From contig JAFGGI010000028.1 in NCBI GenBank assembly GCA_016930635.1, positions 1 through 62,168 on the forward strand: a DNA stretch of 62,168 bases, written 5' to 3'. Of this stretch, positions 26,310 through 33,786 are shown one piece after another. Position 1 is the first letter of the stretch; every line of letters begins with the position of its first letter. Below the pieces are notes generated by a model. It was not told the origin of the DNA and ran no database searches. It saw nothing but the letters and a program-made list of their open reading frames with translations. This stretch comes from Sedimentisphaerales bacterium. GTDB lineage: Bacteria; Planctomycetota; Phycisphaerae; Sedimentisphaerales; UBA12454. A program made the position numbers and the translations under genes.

Positions 26310-26942
26310 ATGATTACAAAAGGCATACTTACAAAAACGATTTTTCTATTTGTTTGTGTATTTGTTTTTACCGCCTGTGTAGATGCATCACTATATAATG
26401 ATCCTGCTGCGATACCCGGTTTTACCGGCAGGACACCTTTCGACGTTTCACAGCTTGGTTCCTCTCTGCGAGTTGATGTCGAATATGCAGTCTATGCACC
26501 CGGGACATATCCAGGCCAGGATCTTACAGGAGGAAATCAGTATATTTACGCCTACCAGGTATTCAACAGCAGCATATCTAATGTTGCGGTTGATTTCTTT
26601 TCGGTAGGGCTTAGCGACAGTACAGATGCTGATTTGATTTATGTAGATGATACTTACGGCCACAGTCCAGGCTCAGGTATAGAACCTTTATTTGTGAATA
26701 TATTCTCCCAAAGCGCAGGTTTCATATTCGCAGGGGAGCCTCTTAATTCGAGAAAATGGTCTGACGTGTTGATATTCAGCTCGAGTGGTCCGCCGGTAAT
26801 GGGTATCGGAACTGTCAGCGGAGGAGGACTGTCTGATATGGGAGCTTTGCCTACGGTCGTTCCGGAGCCGGCAACGATCACAATAATTTCATCAGGACTT
26901 TTAATGCTGATAAGTCGGAAGAGGAATTTAGAAGCTAAATGA
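26310..26942 (+). CDS. PEP-CTERM exosortase-substrate protein
   Basis: A 210-residue exported protein. Residues 1-26 form a signal peptide. The mature part is a beta-rich domain of about 160 residues with no named family. The C-terminus carries the exosortase tripartite signal: VPEPATI, a hydrophobic helix (ISSGLLMLI) and the basic end SRKR. The protein would be cut by an exosortase (EpsH type, not in this window) and attached to the surface or exopolysaccharide. It overlaps the next gene by ATGA. Confidence 0.87.
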   Translation: MITKGILTKTIFLFVCVFVFTACVDASLYNDPAAIPGFTGRTPFDVSQLGSSLRVDVEYAVYAPGTYPGQDLTGGNQYIYAYQVFNSSISNVAVDFFSVGLSDSTDADLIYVDDTYGHSPGSGIEPLFVNIFSQSAGFIFAGEPLNSRKWSDVLIFSSSGPPVMGIGTVSGGGLSDMGALPTVVPEPATITIISSGLLMLISRKRNLEAK

Positions 26943-27550
26943 GATTTTCAGGTTTGATAATCTGTTTCATTTTTACACTGAGCGTCTTCGGCTTTGCGCA
27001 AGATTATGCCATACTTGTCCAGGAAAGTCCTGTTGGTGCAGGCCAGATCAAACCTGGTATAGGTGTTCATACATTCAATGCAAATGAAGAGGTGACACTG
27101 ACAACTGTTCCCGAACCCGGCTGGCATTTTGTTTACTGGCTTGGAGATGTTTTTAATCCCACATCAAATCGTACTATGGTTTCTGTTGACGGGCCTAAGA
27201 TAATTATAGCGGTTTTTCAGCGTAATGAGTATGAATTGCCACAGAACAGTGCAGCGATAAGTGTTGGTCCTGAAATCCTTACGCCGCGAGTTGATGCATC
27301 CGGCAGCGGCGGAGGCGGAATCAGCGTCGGACCACAAAAGACAAATGATACACCAACTCCGATACCATATCCGATACCGATTCCAATGCCCGAGCCGATT
27401 CCGGAACCGGTGCCGGAACCACATACAGCGATTTTCCTCTTTATAGGGGGTTGTATTATAAGAAACAGGAAAATATTTTTTGTTAAACAGGGCTCTAAAA
27501 TTAAGGCATCATGGACATCAAGGGCCAGGTCCCCGGAATCCTTTATGTAA
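26939..27550 (+). CDS. Secreted protein with InlB B-repeat-like domain and a degenerate PEP-CTERM end
   Basis: 203 residues, translationally coupled to the preceding PEP-CTERM gene. A signal peptide (1-20) is followed by a short beta domain (about 22-92: SPVGAGQIKPG, NEEVTLTTVPEPGWHFVYWLGD) with the pattern of divergent InlB/Listeria B-repeats. A glycine/serine linker follows, then a proline-rich rod of alternating Pro-Ile and Pro-Glu pairs. The end resembles a PEP-CTERM signal (VPEPHTAIFLFIGGCIIRNRK), but the hydrophobic stretch is short and about 26 extra residues follow, which real PEP-CTERM signals lack. It may be a decaying or unusually processed substrate. Confidence 0.72.
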   Translation: MRFSGLIICFIFTLSVFGFAQDYAILVQESPVGAGQIKPGIGVHTFNANEEVTLTTVPEPGWHFVYWLGDVFNPTSNRTMVSVDGPKIIIAVFQRNEYELPQNSAAISVGPEILTPRVDASGSGGGGISVGPQKTNDTPTPIPYPIPIPMPEPIPEPVPEPHTAIFLFIGGCIIRNRKIFFVKQGSKIKASWTSRARSPESFM

Positions 27551-27597
27551 GCGGGCAGGGCCCTGTTAATTTGATTGTAAGAGAGAAGGTGGTAACG

Positions 27598-27638
27598 GGC
27601 CGGCAGCAGACAGGTAGCAGTTGTCGGCCTAATTTTTA
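27598..27638 (+). terminator. Probable rho-independent terminator of the PEP-CTERM operon
   Basis: The stem GGCCGGCA (27598-27605) pairs with TGTCGGCC (27622-27629) with one mismatch, followed by TAATTTTTAT. The 16-nt loop is long. It lies 48 nt after the second gene and reaches the stop codon of the convergent kinase gene. Confidence 0.5.
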
Positions 27639-28856
27639 TCCGTTCGCAGCGTCTTTGTCGGTATCTGATTCAGCGGGATCGACAGGCAGATGGATCGTAA
27701 ATGTAGTTCCTTTGCCGGGCTGGCTTTCAACGAGGATTCTGCCGTTATGCCGTTTAATGATCTGGGCTACGATAGCCAAACCGAGGCCTGTGCCCTGAGT
27801 CTTATTGGCAGTCCTTTCTACACGGTAGAATTTTTCAAAGATTTTCGATAAATCCTCTTTTGGTATTCCTATCCCCGTATCGGACAGTGTTATAACAATT
27901 TCGTTGTGTTGTCGAATAGCTTCAAGGGATACACTGCCGTTTTGCGGCGTAAACTTTATCGCATTACTCAAAAGATTGGTTAGAACCTGGCTGATACGAT
28001 TGTGGTCGAAAACGGCTTCACCAATGTCGGAGGCTATATCAACCGTTAAAGTTATATTATTCTTCTTTGCCAGAAGTGTCATTATCTCTGTTACTTCACG
28101 AATAGTATCTGTTACTTTATGTAAAGTAAAATCGAATTTCATTCCGCCTGAATCCAGTCTCTGGAAGTCAAGGACATCATTTACAAGCAGGTTTAGTCTG
28201 TCAACATTTCTCTTGGCAAGTTCAAGAAACTTCCTTTGTTTCTTCTTCACTTTTCCTGCAAGCCCCTCAAGAATGATATCTATGCCTTCCTTGATTGCCG
28301 TAAGAGGCGTACGCAAATCATGCGAAACAGTTGAAATGAACTGGGATTTCATTTCCATAGCCTCGATGAGTTTTTCCTCGGCACTCTTTCTTTCGGTAAC
28401 ATCATGCAGGCATACGACGATATAATTTTTATCTTCTATAATAACAGGTTCTATGCTGAGGGCAAACCAGGGGTTCTGTTCTCTGTCCTGGAAATGAGTT
28501 TTGCTTTGAAATTCAAATTCATGAACAGGCTCTGTTGTCTGTAAGGTTTTTTGCATATTGAGTCTTAACGGACAATCCTTACAAGCCTGGCCTTTGCCGC
28601 ATTCTTTTTGGTCAATTGTTACTGTTGTACAGTTTAAAGCCTGGCCCGTGGAATGATTGATTATATCGCAATAGTCCTTATTGGTAAGTTTACGCGTTGT
28701 ATCATTAACTCTTATAATGTTCAAATGCTCATCAACGAGTAGAAGACTGACAGGGACAGAATCAAATATTGCCTCAAGATTTCTTTTCTTGCGGTCAATA
28801 AGTTCTTCAATGGAGAATTTATCAGTTACGTTCTTTGAGTTATTGTCCTGGCTCAT
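27636..28856 (-). CDS. Cytosolic PAS-domain histidine kinase
   Basis: A 406-residue kinase without membrane helices. The N-terminal PAS domain (about 20-155) contains an unusual cysteine cluster (CDIINHSTGQALNC, ECGKGQACKDCP), which could bind metal or sense redox state. The kinase core has the acceptor His in STVSHDLRTPL, the N box NLLSNAIKF, G1 DTGIGIP and G2 GTGLGLAI. The start overlaps the regulator stop by 4 nt (ATGA). The order regulator then kinase, with complete overlap, indicates a cognate pair. Confidence 0.9.
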   Translation of the reverse strand: MSQDNNSKNVTDKFSIEELIDRKKRNLEAIFDSVPVSLLLVDEHLNIIRVNDTTRKLTNKDYCDIINHSTGQALNCTTVTIDQKECGKGQACKDCPLRLNMQKTLQTTEPVHEFEFQSKTHFQDREQNPWFALSIEPVIIEDKNYIVVCLHDVTERKSAEEKLIEAMEMKSQFISTVSHDLRTPLTAIKEGIDIILEGLAGKVKKKQRKFLELAKRNVDRLNLLVNDVLDFQRLDSGGMKFDFTLHKVTDTIREVTEIMTLLAKKNNITLTVDIASDIGEAVFDHNRISQVLTNLLSNAIKFTPQNGSVSLEAIRQHNEIVITLSDTGIGIPKEDLSKIFEKFYRVERTANKTQGTGLGLAIVAQIIKRHNGRILVESQPGKGTTFTIHLPVDPAESDTDKDAANG

Positions 28857-29257
28857 TTTTCCCCAAGTGCCTGAAGTATTTTTCCAGACAGATCTGCAAA
28901 ATCAAAAGGTTTGGTTATATAGCCGGCTACTCCGAGATCTCCTGCTGCTGTTATGTACTGCGGTTCGCAAACAGCGGTGACCATAATGACAGGTGTATTT
29001 TTCAGGTCCGGATTTTCCCTTATTATTGAGAGCATCTCGAGGCCTGTCATCTTGGGCATATGATTGTCGAGAAGTATCAAATCGGGCTTTTGTTTTGTTG
29101 CGACATCAAGACCTTCGTGGCCGTTCGATGCAGTAATGACATTGTAGTTGCTGCCCTGAAGGCGGGTCTTAATTGTGCTCAAAATGTCCGGCTCATCGTC
29201 AACCACCAGTATTGTTGCAATTTTGTTTGATTTTTTTGATTTAAATAAACTAAGCAT
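28853..29257 (-). CDS. Single-domain response regulator
   Basis: A receiver-only protein of 134 residues from 29257, chosen because GAGGAA lies exactly 6 nt upstream; longer in-frame starts lack ribosome sites. It has the acidic pair VVDDEPD, the phospho-acceptor in LLDNHMP, the switch Thr in MVTA and the Lys in YITKPF. No DNA-binding or enzymatic output domain is present, so it must act by protein contact or pass phosphate on. It is the first gene of the pair with the PAS kinase and is divergent from the secretion operon. Confidence 0.9.
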   Translation of the reverse strand: MLSLFKSKKSNKIATILVVDDEPDILSTIKTRLQGSNYNVITASNGHEGLDVATKQKPDLILLDNHMPKMTGLEMLSIIRENPDLKNTPVIMVTAVCEPQYITAAGDLGVAGYITKPFDFADLSGKILQALGEK

Positions 29258-29487
29258 ATCATATTCCTCAAAAAAACTATTCGACTCCATTATCGGCAAT
29301 GACAGGGGTGTAAATTAGCAGAAAGCAGGATTGGAAAGGATAAAACGCAGGTATAAGAGATTACATCAGGAAGTTTTAATTTATCGGACTTACTTATTAT
29401 CTAAAAAGAGAGTCAGGTGGTTAAGAGACAAAGGATTTTTGACGATTTTTCTTATGCGCTGAAAGTATATGGAAACAGGAATATATT

Positions 29488-31197
29488 GTGTCTACTAACA
29501 TAGTACAAAATACGACTTTAGAAACAATCAGGAAGCTCGAGATTCTGGAGCCCTCTCAGCTTGCGGAGGTCGAAAAACTTGCGGGTGATTCAGGCGGGAA
29601 AAGCATCATAAGTATGCTTAAAGGTAATAACCTCGTCACTGATGAGCAGTTGGCCAGGATTATCGCAGCTATCCAGAATATAGAGTTTATAGTACTCAGC
29701 CCGGATATGGTTGACCCAATAACCGCTCATATGATTCCTTATGAATTATCCAATGAGCATAATCTCATAGGTATTAAGACAGAAGAGAACAAGTTATATG
29801 TAGCTATGAGCTCTCCGATGAATCTGGCAGCAAGAGACCAGATTGAGATGAGAACGGGCTGCAAAGTTGTGCCTTTAGCAGCAACACCCAGTGCAATCAA
29901 GACCTGCATCAGATTCCATTTTAACGTGCAGAATGTTACAAGGCAGACTATTGCCTCGATGAGACTGGAAAAACAGCAGCAAAAATCCAAGGGAGAGATT
30001 GATATATTAGACAGGCTGCAGGACAGTCAGGACCCGATAAGCAGCCTTGTGTCTTCAATAATAACCGGTGCTATCGATTCAAGAGCAAGTGATATTCATA
30101 TCGAGCCCCAGGAAAAGGATCTTGTTATCAGGTACAGGATCGATGGTGTTATGAGAAAGGAGCTCGAAATTCCCTCTACCGCTCAGGCAGAAGTGCTCAG
30201 CCATATAAAAATCCTTGCGAATATGGATATATCGGAAAAACGATTGCCTCAGGATGGACATATTACAACTGTTCGTAAGCAGGGAGAATTTGACCTTCGT
30301 GTATCTTCACTGCCGTCGGTTACAGGCGAGAAGATCGTTATCAGAATACTCGATAAGAGCGGTAATCGGTGGAACCTGGATGATATTGCTACAAATAGAG
30401 ATGATAATAAGAAATTCAGAAGCCTTGTTGAAAATCCATACGGCATGATACTAATGACCGGACCGACAGGAAGCGGTAAAACCACGACACTGTATTCGCT
30501 TTTGCAGCTTTTGAATACGGGCAGAAACAATATTGTAACTGTAGAAGACCCTGTCGAATACAGACTTGAGGGTATAACGCAGGTTCAGGTTAATACCAAA
30601 GCGGGCCTTACTTTTGCCTCGGCTCTTAGAAGTATATTAAGACAGGACCCCGACGTTATTCTTATTGGTGAAATTAGAGACCTTGAAACTGCAGAGATAG
30701 CGGTAAGTGCTGCTATGACCGGCCACCTTGTGTTGTCAACTCTGCACACAAACGACGCCGCCGGAGCGATATCACGTCTTATGAGTATCGGTGTACCACC
30801 GTTCCTTCTCGCCTCATCATTGCTGGGATCGGTTGCACAGAGACTTGTAAGGCTGTCGTGCAAGACCTGTAGAGAGACATATGTTGCCAGAAAAGAGCAG
30901 AAGGAAATTCTTACCGGCGATGCCCAAAGCGATAAGGAGATAATACTTGCGAAAAATACTGGCTGTGATAACTGCAGAAAAACAGGATGTATGGGCAGAA
31001 AGGCCATATATGAGATTTTGACCATATCCAGTCAGATACGAAGATTAATAGTAGCTGGGAAAAGCGATACTGAAATTAAAGAACAGGCAATTAAAGAAGG
31101 GATGAAGACCTTAAAGGCAAGCGGTGTCGAAGAGGTTCTTTTGCAAAATGCTTCTATGGAAGAACTGTGGCAGGTAGTTGATATGCAGGTGGATTAA
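29488..31197 (+). CDS. gspE: Type II secretion/type IV pilus assembly ATPase (GspE/PilB family)
   Basis: Hexameric cytosolic ATPase that drives pseudopilus extension. 569 residues from a GTG start with AGGA 7 nt upstream. The N-terminal MshEN/N1E-type domain (about 1-165) binds the platform protein. Then come Walker A GPTGSGKTT, the Asp box, Walker B DPDVILIGEIRD, the His box TGHLVLSTLHTND, and the zinc tetracysteine (CKTC ... CDNC) near 470-500. First gene of the operon that runs to 43857. A weak promoter candidate (TTGACG at 29439) lies upstream, with a poor -10. Confidence 0.93.
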   Translation: MSTNIVQNTTLETIRKLEILEPSQLAEVEKLAGDSGGKSIISMLKGNNLVTDEQLARIIAAIQNIEFIVLSPDMVDPITAHMIPYELSNEHNLIGIKTEENKLYVAMSSPMNLAARDQIEMRTGCKVVPLAATPSAIKTCIRFHFNVQNVTRQTIASMRLEKQQQKSKGEIDILDRLQDSQDPISSLVSSIITGAIDSRASDIHIEPQEKDLVIRYRIDGVMRKELEIPSTAQAEVLSHIKILANMDISEKRLPQDGHITTVRKQGEFDLRVSSLPSVTGEKIVIRILDKSGNRWNLDDIATNRDDNKKFRSLVENPYGMILMTGPTGSGKTTTLYSLLQLLNTGRNNIVTVEDPVEYRLEGITQVQVNTKAGLTFASALRSILRQDPDVILIGEIRDLETAEIAVSAAMTGHLVLSTLHTNDAAGAISRLMSIGVPPFLLASSLLGSVAQRLVRLSCKTCRETYVARKEQKEILTGDAQSDKEIILAKNTGCDNCRKTGCMGRKAIYEILTISSQIRRLIVAGKSDTEIKEQAIKEGMKTLKASGVEEVLLQNASMEELWQVVDMQVD

Positions 31198-32396
31198 TGG
31201 CTATTTATGAATATACAGCTCGAGATGAGACAGGAGCAGTCTTTAATGGCGTATATGAAGATATAAACAGTGTATCAGCACTGAAGAGCGAACTTGCCAA
31301 GATAGACTGTCGATTAGTCCGTGCAAAAAAAAGAGGAACAGGATTTACAACCGGAAAAGGCGGAATAAAAGAAGCCGATATTGTTGCATTTACATTTAAG
31401 TTTGCCGGTATGTGCGGGGCAGGACTTACAATTATACAATGTCTTGAAACGCTTGAAAACCAGATTGAAAAAGGAACTTTAAAAATTATCATCGGTGATA
31501 TCAAACGGAATGTGCAGAATGGTTCGTCTCTGAAGGATGCATTTGGCAAGTACCGGCAGATTTTTTCGGATTTCTTTTTAGGTATGATCGAGGCTGGTGA
31601 AGCCGGCGGAAAACTTACAGAAAGTCTTGAGATAAGCGCACAATATCTTGAGAAAAAAGCAGAGCTGTCGAACAAGATTAAAAGTGCTTTTGTATATCCG
31701 ATTATCGTGCTTGTTATGTCATTTTTAGTCATTACAGCATTAATAATATTTGTTGTGCCTACATTTACAAAGATATATAAGCAGCTCGGTGTTCCTCTGC
31801 CTTTTGCTACGCGGGTGCTGGTTTTCTTTAATCTTGCTGTGACACAGTGGTGGCCTGTACTGATAGGTGTGGCTATTGGTACGCTGCTTCTTATCAAGTA
31901 TTTGAAGAAAAGTCCTTCTTTTAAAAGATGGTGGGACTATTCCAAATACAGGCTGCCGATATTCGGCAAATTGAACAAGCTTACAGCTTCATCAGGTTTT
32001 ATCAGAAGCTTCGCCATGCTGATTTCAACCGGTGTGCCGATAATAAAAGCCTTTCATGTTGCAGGTATTGTAGTGAGCAATGAGAAAATGAGTGAGATAA
32101 GTGTTGATTTGCAGAAATCCGTACAGGCTGGAAATGGAGTAGCTGATTCGCTCAGGAAGCATGATGTTTTTCCGCCGATCATTTCTCAGTTGGCAAGTTC
32201 AGGTGAACAGGCCGGTGTCCTGGCTCTGATGCTTAATAAAGGTGTGGACTTTATGGACAAGGATATCGAACGCATGCTGAACTCGCTGCTTATCAAACTT
32301 GAACCTATACTGACTTTAGGGACGGGTGCAATTATCGGACTCATATTGCTTGCTGTATATATGCCGATGTTCGATTATATGAGCCATTTGAAGTAA
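31197..32396 (+). CDS. gspF: Type II secretion inner-membrane platform protein (GspF/PilC family)
   Basis: Polytopic platform protein that couples ATPase motion to pseudopilin extraction. 399 residues with two repeated T2SSF domains (about 65-190 and 265-390) and three membrane helices (about 168-192, 218-238, 370-395). Each domain contains the family glycine-containing motif (GEAGGKL; SGEQAG). It overlaps the gspE stop in TAATG, so translation is coupled. Confidence 0.92.
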   Translation: MAIYEYTARDETGAVFNGVYEDINSVSALKSELAKIDCRLVRAKKRGTGFTTGKGGIKEADIVAFTFKFAGMCGAGLTIIQCLETLENQIEKGTLKIIIGDIKRNVQNGSSLKDAFGKYRQIFSDFFLGMIEAGEAGGKLTESLEISAQYLEKKAELSNKIKSAFVYPIIVLVMSFLVITALIIFVVPTFTKIYKQLGVPLPFATRVLVFFNLAVTQWWPVLIGVAIGTLLLIKYLKKSPSFKRWWDYSKYRLPIFGKLNKLTASSGFIRSFAMLISTGVPIIKAFHVAGIVVSNEKMSEISVDLQKSVQAGNGVADSLRKHDVFPPIISQLASSGEQAGVLALMLNKGVDFMDKDIERMLNSLLIKLEPILTLGTGAIIGLILLAVYMPMFDYMSHLK

Positions 32397-32517
32397 AAAG
32401 TGCATAAAATAAGATTTTTAATAAGTAGTCCGGTTTTTGTGCCGACTAATTATTATACTTTAGCTGGAAAGTTTGTAGACAGATTTTGACAATTTAAGAC
32501 CATATAAGGAGATAATA

Positions 32518-32838
32518 ATGAAGTTGAGAAAAGGCTTTACATTGATCGAATTGCTGATCGTAGTGCTGATCCTTGGAGCACTTGCCGCGATAGCCATTCC
32601 GAGAATTTCGGAAAGTGCGGATACCGCTAAGGCAAATGCATGCGCCACCAACATTGACGTGATTAACGCACAAGTAGAGATATGGGCAGCAAAGAAGGGT
32701 TCTTATCCGGCGAATTTGGCTGCACTTGCTGCTGATGGAAATTATCTTCCTGACGGTGTGCCGGAATGTCCGTATGGTTCTTCGTATTCTTATTCACTGG
32801 ATGCGACTACCCATAGAGCAAGCTGTAATCACCCATAA
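32518..32838 (+). CDS. gspG: Major pseudopilin (GspG-like)
   Basis: 106-residue prepilin. The short basic leader MKLRKG is cut before the N-terminal Phe by prepilin peptidase. Mature FTLIELLIVVLILGALAAIAIP has the obligatory Glu5 and the single long helix. The small globular domain ends with a Cys pair (CPYGSS ... ASCNHP) that can form a disulfide, and is short compared with proteobacterial GspG. It has the strongest ribosome site of the operon (AAGGAG, 7 nt). A terminator-like hairpin follows, as expected for a product needed in excess. Confidence 0.9.
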   Translation: MKLRKGFTLIELLIVVLILGALAAIAIPRISESADTAKANACATNIDVINAQVEIWAAKKGSYPANLAALAADGNYLPDGVPECPYGSSYSYSLDATTHRASCNHP

Positions 32839-32899
32839 CAGGTGGATTGCATAGAAATGATTTAATGAAAAAAACGGATCCGTTATCGATAGCGACGAC

Positions 32900-32931
32900 A
32901 AGGGTGGCCTAAAAAACCACCCTTTTGTTTT
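32900..32931 (+). terminator. Hairpin with U-tract between gspG and gspH
   Basis: The stem AAGGGTGG (32900-32907) pairs perfectly with CCACCCTT (32917-32924), with a 9-nt loop, followed by TTGTTTT. It is a strong intrinsic-terminator candidate inside the operon. It would make most transcripts stop after the major pseudopilin and let a minority read into the minor pseudopilin genes. Confidence 0.78.
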
Positions 32932-32944
32932 GTCGAGGGAAATT

Positions 32945-33400
32945 ATGACAAGTTTGAGAAAAGGAGTAACGCTCGCTGAGTTGATAGTCGTTGTACTTAT
33001 TCTTGGTGCAATGTCGTTTGTGATTGTGCCGAGAATGAGCATATCATTTATTACCACCGGCAAAACCCGAACTACAGCACACAAAATTACATCAGCTATA
33101 CGATATGCCCGCAGTCTTGCCATTGCAGATGCCGCGACGAATTCGCAGGGATATATGGTCAGTATGACAGGCGGCGGCAGTTATACAGGCTATGAAGTTG
33201 CAGTTCTTGGTTCGGGCGAAATTGTTGAAACCGGTACGATAGACCCTGAGGTCTCCTGCACCGGTGCTGATGATTTCAGATTTGGGCCGCTTGGTCAAAG
33301 AACGGGCGATACCGACAGCCTGACTGTCAGCGGAGGCGGAGAAACCTATTTAGTATCGGTTGTTACTGCTACAGGACTGGTAAAATGCGAAGAACAATAA
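32945..33400 (+). CDS. gspH: Minor pseudopilin (GspH-like)
   Basis: 151 residues from the ATG at 32945 (GAGGGA 6 nt upstream); the TTG at 32930 would lie in the terminator. The leader MTSLRKG precedes mature VTLAELIVVVLILGAMSFVIVP with Glu5 in place. The C-terminal domain is beta-rich with repeated glycines, as in GspH/FimT. It overlaps the next gene by 16 nt. Confidence 0.85.
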   Translation: MTSLRKGVTLAELIVVVLILGAMSFVIVPRMSISFITTGKTRTTAHKITSAIRYARSLAIADAATNSQGYMVSMTGGGSYTGYEVAVLGSGEIVETGTIDPEVSCTGADDFRFGPLGQRTGDTDSLTVSGGGETYLVSVVTATGLVKCEEQ

Positions 33401-33777
33401 CAAGAGGCGGCTTTACACTGTCAGAAGTTGTGATGGCATCGCTGCTGCTGACGATTGCGATCGTACCTATTCTAAAAGGTCTGACAATAACAAGTCTTAA
33501 TTCTGTTATTATAGAGAGAAGAACACGAAGCCTTTGCCTGGCTCAGGGAAAACTTAATCAGATAAAGGCGAACGCACTTTATAATTTCAGTAATGATTAC
33601 GGTGAAACAGGCACAGACATGGGCGATTCGTATTTTTGCAATGTCATCCAGACTGCTGTTAACAGCAATCTCAAGGCCCTTAGCGTTTCAGTCGGTTTCG
33701 ATGATGACGGCGACAGTTTACTTTCATCGGGAGAAACCGAGATAACACTGCAAACCCAGATAGCAAAAAGGTGGTAG
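33385..33777 (+). CDS. gspI: Minor pseudopilin (GspI-like)
   Basis: 130 residues. The leader MRRTITRGG precedes mature FTLSEVVMASLLLTIAIVPIL with Glu5. The segment RRTRSLCLAQGKLNQI after the helix is characteristic of GspI/PilV-type minor pseudopilins. It forms the initiating tip complex with J and K. The gene ends 9 nt before the stop of the antisense beta-mannosidase gene that splits the operon. Confidence 0.83.
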   Translation: MRRTITRGGFTLSEVVMASLLLTIAIVPILKGLTITSLNSVIIERRTRSLCLAQGKLNQIKANALYNFSNDYGETGTDMGDSYFCNVIQTAVNSNLKALSVSVGFDDDGDSLLSSGETEITLQTQIAKRW

Positions 33778-33786
33778 CCTGAGCAC

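Noticed and set aside
27904-28425. 173-residue frame antisense to the PAS kinase
   Set aside because: Shadow of a well-supported kinase gene; Ser/Phe-rich composition typical of antisense frames.
29391-32440. Shared CGGACT(T)ACTTATTA-like string near 29392 and, inverted, near 32425
   Set aside because: Only about 14 bases with a gap in AT-rich sequence; could be chance, and no third good copy was found.
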